64,000 bases of DNA, from IMG/VR virus record IMGVR_UViG_3300025141_000055, positions 1 through 64,000 of that record; one strand, written 5' to 3'. Below the pieces are notes generated by a model, which saw only the letters and a list, made by a program, of their open reading frames with translations, made no database searches and had not been told where the DNA came from. This stretch comes from a virus. The position numbers and the translations under genes are program-made. Positions 49,549 through 58,345 of the stretch are shown here, in pieces; the first letter of the stretch is position 1, and every line of letters starts with the position of its first letter.

Positions 49549-49797
49549 TTGTGGACTGTAGATGTATACGTAGTGACCAATCTGATAGTTTTGCCCGACT
49601 CCGTAGAACATCTGAAGGCAGGTGATTGTGGTGCAGAGAGTTTGCATGGGAATAGTTTCGTAGGTAATTATCAAGGGCCGCTGTATGGGCCCCATCCTGA
49701 TCTATGGGAGAGACGTCGAGGACAGAGAAGCAGGCTAATTTGGCGGAGACGCTACGCAAGGTGCGTAAGTACAAGGGGAAGAAAAAGTAGAGTCTAG
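49549..49797 (+). CDS. uncertain small frame with PLYGPHPDL motif
   Basis: The TTG 49549 frame is 82 codons long. The part from about 49660 reads VGNYQGPLYGPHPDLWERRR, close to the tail of the membrane protein at 2202 (YEGPLYAPHPDL), which argues for the plus strand and this frame in that stretch. The upstream half looks poor, so the true start may be the TTG at about 49642. It may be a degenerate duplicate of the 2202 gene lacking its membrane helix. Confidence 0.3.
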   Translation: MWTVDVYVVTNLIVLPDSVEHLKAGDCGAESLHGNSFVGNYQGPLYGPHPDLWERRRGQRSRLIWRRRYARCVSTRGRKSRV

Positions 49798-49855
49798 GAA
49801 CCCTCTTATTTCAGTGGTGGCAATAACAGCCACGAAGTAGCCTACTAAGGAAGTT

Positions 49856-50023
49856 GTGAATAATAAAGTGAATTTTCCCGCGAGGATTAAAGAGCTGTGG
49901 ATGACGTGGGTCGTCCGGCCTGCATTCATTTTTGTGTTCATGTTAATTGTGGGAGTGGCCCTTAAGTGGGCTGAGATTGAAGAGTTGTGGATTCGGGTTA
50001 CACGGAGTCGCTATCGCGATTAA
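49856..50023 (+). CDS. 55-residue single-pass membrane protein
   Basis: GTG 49856, with AAGGAA a few bases upstream. One hydrophobic segment (PAFIFVFMLIVGVALKWA) flanked by basic residues and an amphipathic tail (EIEELWIRVTRSRYRD). Overlaps the end of a convergent minus gene by 26 bp. Membrane role only. Confidence 0.55.
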   Translation: MNNKVNFPARIKELWMTWVVRPAFIFVFMLIVGVALKWAEIEELWIRVTRSRYRD

Positions 50024-50348
50024 GTACCCAAGGAGCGGTGATGCGGAGAACTTTACCATTCTGTTCCCTAGTGTATAAAGGCGCGTTAGCTTTCTTTTCT
50101 TCGATGTCCCATTCTTCATGTAGTTGAACAAAGTCTTTTTCAAGTTTTGCCATGACGATGCCTGTTCTAAATTCGGTCCAGTCAGGATGGCAGTTATCTT
50201 TAGCTCTAATTACCCATGGGTTGAGACGGATCTTGGGATAAAATCTTTCGAGAAAGATAAGGGTCTCAAAAACTAGGGCATTGAATTTGTTGTAAGGAAT
50301 ATCTTCCATTTCCGGTAGACTAGGAGTAACAGTTGAAGAATTACTCAT
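49998..50348 (-). CDS. helical hypothetical protein with start overlapping the divergent gene
   Basis: 116 residues. The outer ATG at 50348 shares the CATG (50346-50349) with the plus gene's ATG 50347; an inner ATG at 50309 is also possible. YNKFNALVFETLIFLERFYP then a charged helical region with Trp (NPWVIRAKDNCHPDW). No family recognised. If the outer start is used, two genes begin at the same four bases on opposite strands. Confidence 0.5.
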   Translation of the reverse strand: MSNSSTVTPSLPEMEDIPYNKFNALVFETLIFLERFYPKIRLNPWVIRAKDNCHPDWTEFRTGIVMAKLEKDFVQLHEEWDIEEKKANAPLYTREQNGKVLRITAPWVLNRDSDSV

Positions 50349-50745
50349 GGCTCAGTGCACATTTAATAGAGAGTTGAATGCTGCTCCCGCTGAGACTGGC
50401 ATGTGGGGACAGTTCAGGGTGGAGGACTCCTCTGATTGTACGTTTGACGGATACAACGGTTTTACAGCCGACGGCTCCTTCCCTCTAGCTGATCGTTACA
50501 ATATGATACATGTCGATACCGGGACGGCCACATATACTCTTCAACCTGAGTCTTTCGGAGTTAGTGGAGCTCGGATTCTTGATGCTAATGGCACCCTATT
50601 AGGTGAGTTAGCAGCCCCCCAGACTAGCCGCAGAACTTCTTCAAGCGTTTCGTTCTCCGTAAGTGGAGGTAGTACTGCAACCTTATATGTCGATAAAACA
50701 GCACGCTCTCCTGCTATCTACAGGCTGGTAGCTGCGGTTGCATAA
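50347..50745 (+). CDS. small beta-rich virion-like protein
   Basis: ATG 50347, 132 residues. Gly/Ser/Thr/Ala-rich; QCTFNRELNAAPAETGMWGQ opening and a Ser-rich strand (SSSVSFSVSGGSTATLYVD). Looks like a virion surface protein. Its start overlaps the divergent minus gene, leaving no room for an independent ribosome site except inside the other gene. Confidence 0.6.
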   Translation: MAQCTFNRELNAAPAETGMWGQFRVEDSSDCTFDGYNGFTADGSFPLADRYNMIHVDTGTATYTLQPESFGVSGARILDANGTLLGELAAPQTSRRTSSSVSFSVSGGSTATLYVDKTARSPAIYRLVAAVA

Positions 50746-50820
50746 GGACCTGATTTAAGAGCTTACTTTTTGTTACCAAAAGTAGGGTTCCCGAGCTAAG
50801 GTGCCGTTGGAGTTTTCCTG

Positions 50821-52086
50821 GTGCTCGTGGAGGTTTCTGCTGAGGGGGTTGAACTTATAAAGCAGTTTGAGGAACTGCATTTATCAGCGCAATCGGACAG
50901 AGAAGGGGAGCTTTACATCGGATATAACCATAGAGGGGCGGACATTTGTGAAGGTCAACTTCTTCATCCTGAGGAAGCACATACGCTTTTGGTGGAGGAT
51001 GCTAGATACTATGGGCGTTGTGTGACTACTTATGTTGACCCTAAGCTTTCTCAGAATGAGTTCGACGCGTTAGTTTCTTTTTGCTTCAGTATTGGTTCTA
51101 ATGCTTTTTTAGAGTCGTCCACTCTTAAACTCCTCAATCAAGGGACTAAACGCTCGATCGTAGCTAGTGAATTAATGCGGGAGGTGCCCCGTAAAAAAAG
51201 TACGGGGGAGCTTTGTTTTTTTTCTAGTCGGCGTACCGCGGAGAAAGCTCTTTTTTTACGTAAGCCGAAACATCCCTTATTAGGTCATTCGATCTACGCT
51301 AAAACCGAAACATGGCTAAAGAGGCTTCCTCTCGAGCCTGATGAGTTACAACCGGAAGAGAAGTTATTTGTTCCTAAAGGAAGTGCCCATGAATGGGCCT
51401 CCTTAACCGAGTACCCGGGTGAAAAAAATAAAGAAGTAAAGCTTGTCTCTCAACCGACGCAGGCGTGGTGGATTAATCCTAGTGACTGGAAGGTTATTAA
51501 TGATAAGGATGAGGCAATGGAACATCTATCACCCCGGGGTATTTCATTAGGGGTTCCTTATTACCCCCAGAGGGAGAATGGGTCTGACTTTAGTTGTTGT
51601 TGTGCAATGTTATTAGCTGGGTTACAGCCGGAGATGGTGGGAACACAGGAAGATTATTATGAGGAAGTTCAGCGCCGTGGGGATGAGAGGCAGGATATAA
51701 CTCAGCTCGAGACTCTTAGTTCTTATGGGTTGGATGCGGAGTTTTGTGAAACGGGGTATTGGATAACTGTAGAAGAACTAATTGAACAAGGAGCGCCGGT
51801 ACCCTTGGGTATTCTTCATGAAGGTCCCTTATCGTGTCCCTCGGGATCAGGCCACTGGATATGCGCTGTAGGTCTGACTGAGGACAGAAAAAGTTTAATT
51901 TGTCATGACCCCTGGGGATATCTTTCTTTAAAGGATGGCAGCTATATCACTGAGAAAGGGGAATCAGTAATTTATTCAAAGGAGGAGCTCGCTCCCCGCT
52001 GGATGGCAGGTGGTATAGGAACGGGCTGGTTTATTCGACCCACCAAGAAATATCTCATTGATCGGAAATTTCGATTATTATTTTGA
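50821..52086 (+). CDS. modular endolysin: GH24 lysozyme plus C39-like peptidase
   Basis: GTG 50821, 421 residues. Residues 1-150 resemble T4-type lysozyme (ELIKQFEELHLSAQ, TLKLLNQGTK, EKALFLRKP). A 190-240 linker may be an SH3-like binder (KLFVPKGSAHEWASL). Residues 245-410 look like a papain-like C39 peptidase, with a CCC cluster (DFSCCCAMLLAG, about 259-262), GSGHWICAVGL (His about 344) and CHDPWG. It should cut both glycan and peptide bonds of the host wall. No signal peptide, so release needs a holin. Confidence 0.8.
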   Translation: MLVEVSAEGVELIKQFEELHLSAQSDREGELYIGYNHRGADICEGQLLHPEEAHTLLVEDARYYGRCVTTYVDPKLSQNEFDALVSFCFSIGSNAFLESSTLKLLNQGTKRSIVASELMREVPRKKSTGELCFFSSRRTAEKALFLRKPKHPLLGHSIYAKTETWLKRLPLEPDELQPEEKLFVPKGSAHEWASLTEYPGEKNKEVKLVSQPTQAWWINPSDWKVINDKDEAMEHLSPRGISLGVPYYPQRENGSDFSCCCAMLLAGLQPEMVGTQEDYYEEVQRRGDERQDITQLETLSSYGLDAEFCETGYWITVEELIEQGAPVPLGILHEGPLSCPSGSGHWICAVGLTEDRKSLICHDPWGYLSLKDGSYITEKGESVIYSKEELAPRWMAGGIGTGWFIRPTKKYLIDRKFRLLF

Positions 52087-52105
52087 GCCAAGCAATGAAT
52101 CTCCG

Positions 52106-52324
52106 ATGACCCAAGACACGAGCGACGCCTACCTAGAGAATTGGGATTGGCGTGATGAGCAGAAAAAAGCTGAATTTATGGAGGATTTATATCAGTTCTA
52201 CGGTAAAGGAGACTCCCTTTTTACCGGCTTGTGGCTGGAGTTTAAAGAGGATTTGGCCCAACACGCTCGACGCAAGGTCACCAACGGTCTTTGTAAGATT
52301 GAGGATTTGTTTAAAGCTGAATAA
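52106..52324 (+). CDS. small acidic hypothetical protein
   Basis: ATG 52106; an outer start at 52058 would overlap the endolysin. 72 residues, DAYLENWDWRDEQKKAEFME and helical Lys-containing C-terminus. Just downstream of the endolysin; may be a lysis regulator or merely a neighbour. Confidence 0.5.
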   Translation: MTQDTSDAYLENWDWRDEQKKAEFMEDLYQFYGKGDSLFTGLWLEFKEDLAQHARRKVTNGLCKIEDLFKAE

Positions 52325-52356
52325 GATCCTAAACTTATTAAATAATAAGGACTCTT

Positions 52357-52596
52357 ATGGGCCGCGAGAGGGATTACAGAAAGGAATATGATGAGCACGG
52401 AGCCACGTCTGAGCAGAAAAAGAGACGTGCGGCCCGCAATAAAGCGCGTCGGTTTATGGAAAAGAATGGAAGGGTGAAGAAAGGAGATGGGAAAGAAGTC
52501 GACCACAAAGATCACAATCCGGAGAATAATTCCACTAAAAATCTCCGCGTGGTAGACAAGAAGACTAATAGGGAAAAACAACCAAAACGGAGTTAA
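52357..52596 (+). CDS. HNH-related small protein
   Basis: ATG 52357, 79 residues. A very basic N-terminus leads to DGKEVDHKDHNPENNSTKNL and RVVDKKTNREKQ, the VDH..D.NP.NN pattern of HNH-like domains without zinc knuckles. Small relatives are common in cyanophages (memory). It could be nucleic-acid binding or a minimal nuclease. Confidence 0.65.
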   Translation: MGRERDYRKEYDEHGATSEQKKRRAARNKARRFMEKNGRVKKGDGKEVDHKDHNPENNSTKNLRVVDKKTNREKQPKRS

Positions 52597-52605
52597 ACTA
52601 GACTG

Positions 52606-53118
52606 ATGGAACCTCAACACAATTTCCTCCAGCGCCCCGGTGGATTGGGACCAATGGCTGAGCGGGTTAAACCGCTGGGAGCTATTACTCCCAGTAACCC
52701 TGCTACCTATACCAATGACCCCAGTGCTATTGGGGCTCGTTTATCAGCTCAGTTAGATGATGTTAATCGTACTGAGAGTCAGTATCTAGTTGATCGGGGG
52801 GAGTACTCCCGACCCCCAATAGGTCCTACAAACTATCAGGAGGCTAATATTATGCCTTCGCAGGAGCAGACGGGAGTGGCTGGCTATAACCAGCAAGGAG
52901 AGATAAAGTTTCCAGAGAGAGCTGCCGATCTGAATAAGGCTCAGTACTTAGTTGATACTGCTAATTCAATGGATTCTCAGCTACGTGAACAGATGCAGAT
53001 TTTGACCTCCCTGCCTCAACAGAATTTTGTGAATACCCAGGATCCTTCACATTATTTTGGTACGAGTTATCGGATGCCTAATTCTTTACCTCTTCAACCT
53101 CTTCCTCCTAAAAAGTAG
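52606..53118 (+). CDS. polar Gln/Pro-rich hypothetical protein
   Basis: ATG 52606, 170 residues, rich in Gln, Asn, Pro, Ser and Thr with no long hydrophobic stretch; two similar segments end QYLVD (residues near 64 and 116). Probably disordered or a virion-internal protein. Its stop overlaps the GTG of the next small gene. Confidence 0.55.
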   Translation: MEPQHNFLQRPGGLGPMAERVKPLGAITPSNPATYTNDPSAIGARLSAQLDDVNRTESQYLVDRGEYSRPPIGPTNYQEANIMPSQEQTGVAGYNQQGEIKFPERAADLNKAQYLVDTANSMDSQLREQMQILTSLPQQNFVNTQDPSHYFGTSYRMPNSLPLQPLPPKK

Positions 53119-53261
53119 TGCAGACTAATCAAGCCGATACGGTTCGCATGGCCGGCATGAGGCTGGGAATGAAGCCTGCCCACATGCAGGAATGGGTCGG
53201 GAATCCTCGCGAAATCACAGCTCGGCTCCGGTACCAACAGACTTACACCAACTCTCCTTGA
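53118..53261 (+). CDS. 47-residue small protein
   Basis: GTG 53118 overlaps the previous stop (TAGTG). Met-rich middle (MAGMRLGMKPAHMQEWVGNP) and a Tyr/Gln end. Short but protein-like and clearly coupled. Function unknown; last plus gene before the minus replication operon. Confidence 0.55.
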   Translation: MQTNQADTVRMAGMRLGMKPAHMQEWVGNPREITARLRYQQTYTNSP

Positions 53262-53282
53262 AGTTACCGCCCTGTGTCAAGC

Positions 53283-53849
53283 CTAAGGAACACTAAAAGG
53301 AGTGTAGAGGCACCACCCCGTGGCAATGTATTTATCTCCAATATTTGGACATACTCCCCTATGGGTATGGGTCCAATAAGCGGGCCATACAGCACCGACA
53401 CCTGCTTTGGCTTCTAAGATGGTGTCTTGGAGGATGAACTCTGTCCCACACTCAGCATTGTTTAAGTAAAAAATCCACGCGAGCATTCGGTAGGGGTAGG
53501 TCGTGTTAGGCATGGGAGCATACTCCATATGTGCAGCGGAGTAGCCTTCTCCATCTTTGTAGTGCTGGAGATTGTATGTGGGAGAAATGTTGAACTGATA
53601 CCCTTCTTCTAAGATGGGATATTTATCTACATACTGATCCATTAGAGTTACCATAGCGGGTAGAAGAATAGCGTTATAAACCAGATGAAGAGGGTTGCCC
53701 AGTTCACAAGCAATATCAGTAGAGACTTTTTGGTCGCTTTTTACTTCGTTCCCTGCTACGTGTCCCGGTATCCTTAGGTCGTCGTTATTAAAGTGCTTAA
53801 TAATCGTGTCACATTCTTCGGAGGTTAAAACTTTGAAGGTCTCAATCAT
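53283..53849 (-). CDS. 2OG-Fe(II) dioxygenase-like protein (HxE type)
   Basis: 188 residues. YSAAHMEYA supplies H107-x-E109, WPAYWTHTHRGV supplies distal His (161/163), then GDKYIATGW. Paralog of 46922. Last gene of the minus replication operon, so it may be expressed earlier than the fibre-adjacent copy, perhaps acting on a different substrate. Confidence 0.7.
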   Translation of the reverse strand: MIETFKVLTSEECDTIIKHFNNDDLRIPGHVAGNEVKSDQKVSTDIACELGNPLHLVYNAILLPAMVTLMDQYVDKYPILEEGYQFNISPTYNLQHYKDGEGYSAAHMEYAPMPNTTYPYRMLAWIFYLNNAECGTEFILQDTILEAKAGVGAVWPAYWTHTHRGVCPNIGDKYIATGWCLYTPFSVP

Positions 53850-53855
53850 GTTCTC

Positions 53856-54422
53856 TTAAGGGTTGACCTTATTCCAGGGGTCGACTCCTTTTTGAGGGTC
53901 GGAAGGAGTAAGGTTCGCTTTTTGTTGGAGTTGCAATAATCTCATTTGAGTAGCGAGAGAATCCCTTTCGGCTACAAGAGGCCCAATTTGAGCTTGAGCC
54001 CAGTTCTGTGCATTATTTGTAAGCTCATCTAATACCGCTGCTGTATGTGGAAATACAAAGGCGACCCCCACTCCTTGTTTGGTATGGATCTTACTGCCTC
54101 CAGTCTGTTCGGCCAGGTTGGTTAAAAATCCGTGGGCTTGTTCAGTAGTTATACCGGCAAGACATCCCAATTGAATGGGATCAATCAGGCCGCGATTGGT
54201 TTCGTAGAGAGCGGTAAATGTAGTAGTGACACGATCATTAGCCTCTTTCTTTTTCTCACTTTTTCGTCTTGCATCTTCAACGATTGAGGCACCTCCACAT
54301 ATTCCTCCGGCAAAAGCTAAACCGGCTCCCGCAAACTGAGGAGAAGTAAAGGCCAGAGCGCAACTAACTCCTGCTCCACTGAGGATCGCTAGTATTATGT
54401 GAGGGTTGATTCGCTGGGTCAT
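53856..54422 (-). CDS. membrane-anchored hypothetical protein
   Basis: 188 residues, ATG 54422 overlapping the primase by 59 bp. N-terminal hydrophobic Gly/Ala region (IILAILSGAGVSCALAF and AGAGLAFAGGICGG), a charged segment (RRKSEKKKEANDR) and a soluble helical C-terminus. Could anchor replication proteins to the membrane; no family recognised. Confidence 0.55.
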   Translation of the reverse strand: MTQRINPHIILAILSGAGVSCALAFTSPQFAGAGLAFAGGICGGASIVEDARRKSEKKKEANDRVTTTFTALYETNRGLIDPIQLGCLAGITTEQAHGFLTNLAEQTGGSKIHTKQGVGVAFVFPHTAAVLDELTNNAQNWAQAQIGPLVAERDSLATQMRLLQLQQKANLTPSDPQKGVDPWNKVNP

Positions 54423-57171
54423 GTTTGATAAAAGCGGTGTCCCAATCTTTCGATTGGGTGTCTTGAGCGAACTCTACAGGGGATGGTAGCCTGTCGGGTC
54501 CTTTTGCTGCTCGGTCTGAGTGTAAATCATATGCCTTCAGACGTAACCCCTGGATCGAGGGAATACCATCTTTAAGTACCGTTTTACATCCGGGAATCTT
54601 GAGAATGTTTGTGAGTGCCTCTTTAGTTCTTTCTACGAACCGATGCTTGGCCGCAGGTTTATAACCACAGGCTTTGCAAAAGTTGGCATAGCTAGGGTAT
54701 AGAGCACCATAAGCATTAGCAACATATAAACCTTTTTCACTTTCATCCGTAGAAGGTTTCCTGGCTCCTTGACCCACCGGCGTGGCGGAATTGGGAGCAT
54801 AGAGACAACAATCATTAAGCCATGCAACAAATTGATTGTTGAATAGGAGGGCATCAATATTGGTTCGGTTGAGGGAAGGCACATGCTTGGTCGGGTTAAC
54901 CAAGATGTCTCTCATTAGATCATGATCGAGAGTTAGAGCCCACCTTACGATTCCACTCATCTCATTAGCGAATACTCCTTCAATGCGATCTTCAAAAACA
55001 CTAATCAGTTCTTTACGATCACTCGGAGGCACGACGTGATCCATCACAATGGTCAGCCGCCTTCTTTCGAGGCCGCTAGTGGAATCGTTAGAAGTGATGT
55101 GTTCATTACTAGCGATACAGACGAGACATTCTGGTTTAAAACTAATTATTTCCTTACCATATTTGCGTTCGGCTCGCAGAGTATCAGCAGCGGACGTAAG
55201 TTTTTTCAGTACGTCCATCCGTTTGTTGTAGTTGCTCTCGTCGGTTAGAAGAACTAATCGTTTACCTATGAGGTTATAAGTCTCAAATTTATTGGTTTCT
55301 ATAATTTCGAGGCTGGAGGTGTGAGTGCTGTGGAATCCAGCTAGTGCAACTAATAGTTGTTGCATTGTCGATTTACCTGTACCCCCTGGTCCTACAAGGT
55401 GCAAGAACCTTTCTCCCGCGGTATGTCCCGTGAGGATGGCTCGGGCGAAGGCGCGGATGAGAATGTCTTGATTTTTACCGAGAGAACTCTTTATCCATTT
55501 GAGAAAGTTAGGGCATTCAGAGGAACTATCGAAGGGATAGGAAAGTTTGTGTCTCAAGAACAGATCTTTATGTTTGCCTTCTTGAAACTCCAGAGTATGT
55601 GCGTTTAAGACACCATTTGTAAAAGGGATAAATCCTCTGGACTGACTCCATATACTCTTACGTCCTCCTTCGGCCGACCGCAGGAGTTTTGCTTTCAGTA
55701 TTTGGTAAACACTATTAATCGTGGCCGCGTTGTATTTAGGAAGAACCCCTGCTGTGACAAAGGAGTCAAGGGCTTTGACAATTCTTCTTTTAATGTGTTG
55801 TTCATCTTGCACATACCAGATGTCATAGTCCAAGTGGTAGTGGTAGAACTGGTCAAGATAACTGTCGTAAACAAAGTCATCACCTTGATTAGCGACAATG
55901 ATGTCAGCTACGTCGTTCTCGGAGAACTGACGTTTTTGACCTTGTCCTTTCTGTAAACTAATTAATTGAGAGGGAGTTGAAGGAGTAGACATTGAAGTGA
56001 GGGGAGGTGTTGATGTTGATCTCTCTGTGTTCGCTTTTGTTGCTACTTGCAGACTGAATATAGAAGGGTCAGCTACTGAGTTAGCTGCTTCTTTTTTATG
56101 TTTATAAAATGCATCCTTCTGTTCGGAGGAGGCGTATTTTTCAAAGGTGGACCGACTGACCTTTTTTAATTTTTTCCAAATAGCTAAAGCTCCAAGATCG
56201 GAGGCTAGAGCAATGGCGGGCTGGAGATCTTCTACTCCACGGATGGAGTTGAGGATACGAGAGAATTTGCCATCGAGGTCATGAGGGTACTCATAGATGC
56301 TATAGAATGCATGGTGTGCAATTGTCAACGGGGATTCCTGTACAGGTATCTCATTGATACGTAACCAGTTTGCCCACCCGATCAGTTCCTTGAAGACAAC
56401 CGCCATGGTCGAACTCCGGTCCTGCACTTGGCCACCATCGAGTACTGATCGAACAGTGTTGGAGACAAGTTTCTCCAGATCCACCCCATCGGTGCGTACG
56501 AGAATCCCTGAAATCATTTCTGCAGGGTCTGAAGCCAGGGAAGAGGGTTCGACCGGGAGGTCTAGGTAGACGAGCTGAGCCTCGTTGACTTTACTAGCCG
56601 GGATAAATTTGCCAGGAGTAGCGAAGATCGCCTGTTGACTCTTAGGACCATAAAATAAGTTGGGTACAGTCGTGGCTCTGGGGTCTGAACCCGGTATCTG
56701 GCTATATATCTGCTTGGTAAACCACTGGTAGAAAGCCGGATCAATTACATGTTGTTCCAGGCCGAATACCAAGCGAAAACGAGGCCACTGAGGCGTGGTA
56801 GATGGAGAGAGGTAAGCAAGCGTGAGATATTTCTGACAAATATCGAGATTGAGGGCTTCTTCAGGGGTGAGTTCTTGTTGTTGAACTTTGTTCCCTTTTT
56901 CGTCTTTGTAAGGCGCCTGGTTGTCTATATCAACAATAATGAGTCCTGCTTGTGTAACTCCTGTTTTATCCGCTTGTCTTCGACCCCCAAGCATGTGCCA
57001 CGCACAGAGGCCGTGACAGTGCTGTAGATGATTAGAAAGCTGAGTTACATCGAGTTCTGAAGCAACCCAGTTAGAGTTAAAAGCTTGGAAGTTACCTCCT
57101 TCGGCTATTTTACCTGTCTGGGGATGGAGAAATGATGATACTACTTCATTTATAGAGCAAACAAACTTCAT
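54364..57171 (-). CDS. primase-helicase (prim-pol/D5 SF3 type)
   Basis: 935 residues, the longest gene in the window. The N-terminal part (residues 60-190) has LIIVDIDNQ, YLSPSTTPQWPRFRLVFGLE and similar strands of a prim-pol/RepB-like primase. The SF3 helicase follows, with LHLVGPGGTGKST near 593-601, KRLVLLTDES near 639 and IASNEHITSNDSTSGLERRR as the arginine-finger region. It unwinds and primes DNA at the phage origin, as in P4-like and D5-like systems. No polymerase is encoded in the window. Confidence 0.85.
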   Translation of the reverse strand: MKFVCSINEVVSSFLHPQTGKIAEGGNFQAFNSNWVASELDVTQLSNHLQHCHGLCAWHMLGGRRQADKTGVTQAGLIIVDIDNQAPYKDEKGNKVQQQELTPEEALNLDICQKYLTLAYLSPSTTPQWPRFRLVFGLEQHVIDPAFYQWFTKQIYSQIPGSDPRATTVPNLFYGPKSQQAIFATPGKFIPASKVNEAQLVYLDLPVEPSSLASDPAEMISGILVRTDGVDLEKLVSNTVRSVLDGGQVQDRSSTMAVVFKELIGWANWLRINEIPVQESPLTIAHHAFYSIYEYPHDLDGKFSRILNSIRGVEDLQPAIALASDLGALAIWKKLKKVSRSTFEKYASSEQKDAFYKHKKEAANSVADPSIFSLQVATKANTERSTSTPPLTSMSTPSTPSQLISLQKGQGQKRQFSENDVADIIVANQGDDFVYDSYLDQFYHYHLDYDIWYVQDEQHIKRRIVKALDSFVTAGVLPKYNAATINSVYQILKAKLLRSAEGGRKSIWSQSRGFIPFTNGVLNAHTLEFQEGKHKDLFLRHKLSYPFDSSSECPNFLKWIKSSLGKNQDILIRAFARAILTGHTAGERFLHLVGPGGTGKSTMQQLLVALAGFHSTHTSSLEIIETNKFETYNLIGKRLVLLTDESNYNKRMDVLKKLTSAADTLRAERKYGKEIISFKPECLVCIASNEHITSNDSTSGLERRRLTIVMDHVVPPSDRKELISVFEDRIEGVFANEMSGIVRWALTLDHDLMRDILVNPTKHVPSLNRTNIDALLFNNQFVAWLNDCCLYAPNSATPVGQGARKPSTDESEKGLYVANAYGALYPSYANFCKACGYKPAAKHRFVERTKEALTNILKIPGCKTVLKDGIPSIQGLRLKAYDLHSDRAAKGPDRLPSPVEFAQDTQSKDWDTAFIKHDPANQPSHNTSDPQWSRS

Positions 57172-57219
57172 GGTGTGCTGTGACGTGCATTGACTATACC
57201 GTATTCCACTAATAGGGGA

Positions 57220-57999
57220 TCAGATGTTGGGATGGAGCTGATAGTAGTTCTTTACTACTTCAAACCACTTCTCTTCATCTTTCTCCACCGCCTCAGGTCC
57301 GAATGTAAAAACCTGAGTGTTGAAGGCTTTCACTGCGGTAGAAACGATAATCTGGGTTTTATCAATTGTAATCCCCAAACAATTTTCCGCTGCTGCTTTG
57401 TATGCCGCAAGTTGTAAACGGGTTTTCTTCGTCTTAAAAGCCCCGGAGATAAGGGCTTTACGTATACTGTCTTCTAATTTTTGCTCTTTACGTGGGAATT
57501 TAGCTGCGTAGGGGCCGACGCTTGTTTTAAAATCGGCCAAAATAATTTGAGCGTTTTTGTCCATATAAATAAGGTCGCAGCAGCCCGCGTACCCATACCC
57601 GGTTTCCGCATCAAAGTAATAAAGGCGCCCTACACCATCATCACCCACAAACTTCGACCAGCGGGGTTGGTTAAAGGGTTTTTCGGACCAAAGTATCCGT
57701 CCCCCATCAATTAAGTCATCGATGATTTCAGGCATTCCATCCCAATAAGGTTGATAATCCTCGGGGGGAATAACCCGTAGTCCTTTGATGTAGTTCTCTA
57801 CACTCCCATGGATCCATGTCCCCCTCTCGGCAGCCTTATCTGCGACGCCGGGATTGAGCTTATTCCAGTGAGCTAGTTTTTTCCTCTGCTGTTCTGTTTG
57901 GGAGGAGCTCAGAATAGAAGTTACAGAAGGGAGAGGTTTAACCACCCCAGGACATATGTAATGTCTTCTGCCATCTATGGTGACCCTGGTGGTAGACAA
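57220..57999 (-). CDS. PD-(D/E)XK nuclease (RecB/Cas4-like)
   Basis: 259 residues. CDLIYMDKNAQIILADFKTS near residues 140-155 is the D...DxK core, and LQLAAYKAAAENCLG near 195 is the QxxxY motif of RecB-type nucleases. No cysteine set for an iron-sulphur cluster of Cas4 type is visible. Located in the replication operon directly upstream of the primase-helicase, so it likely processes recombination or replication ends. Confidence 0.75.
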   Translation of the reverse strand: MSTTRVTIDGRRHYICPGVVKPLPSVTSILSSSQTEQQRKKLAHWNKLNPGVADKAAERGTWIHGSVENYIKGLRVIPPEDYQPYWDGMPEIIDDLIDGGRILWSEKPFNQPRWSKFVGDDGVGRLYYFDAETGYGYAGCCDLIYMDKNAQIILADFKTSVGPYAAKFPRKEQKLEDSIRKALISGAFKTKKTRLQLAAYKAAAENCLGITIDKTQIIVSTAVKAFNTQVFTFGPEAVEKDEEKWFEVVKNYYQLHPNI

Positions 58000-58024
58000 A
58001 AAAGTAAGTGCAGACGGCCTGATA

Positions 58025-58345
58025 CTAGAACGAATTTATGAAATCGTTGGGGTCATTAGGGAGTTTAGTCCCCACCTCACGGGGTTCAATAAAGAACTCA
58101 GATTTTTGATAGGCGTATTCCTTATCTCGTTGTTCAAGATCCCCCATTAGACATAAGGCGGCTGAATAAGCCTCCGTGGTTATTTCTGCGCACTCTTCAG
58201 CGGAGCGAGTAGAACCATCGGGGGCGACACATTCGGTTAAAAGTTGTTGTGCTGCTATCAGAGCAGTAATTTTTTCCAACTTAAGGTTAGTCTCCTTAAG
58301 CTGAGTACCGATTTCTTCGAGAGCATCAAAGAGGCGTTTGCTCAC
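58025..58345 (-). CDS. coiled-coil hypothetical protein
   Basis: 106 residues. Heptad-rich first 40 (RLFDALEEIGTQLKETNLKL) followed by an acid region with Cys (ECVAPDGSTRSAEECAEITT). Overlaps the stop of the upstream gene by 20 bp. No enzymatic motif; operon position suggests a replication or regulatory accessory. Confidence 0.6.
   Translation of the reverse strand: MSKRLFDALEEIGTQLKETNLKLEKITALIAAQQLLTECVAPDGSTRSAEECAEITTEAYSAALCLMGDLEQRDKEYAYQKSEFFIEPREVGTKLPNDPNDFINSF

Noticed and set aside
49520-49774. Minus frames over the PLYGPHPDL region
   Set aside because: His/Ser/Leu-rich antisense readings; the plus-strand motif shared with 2202 explains the region better.
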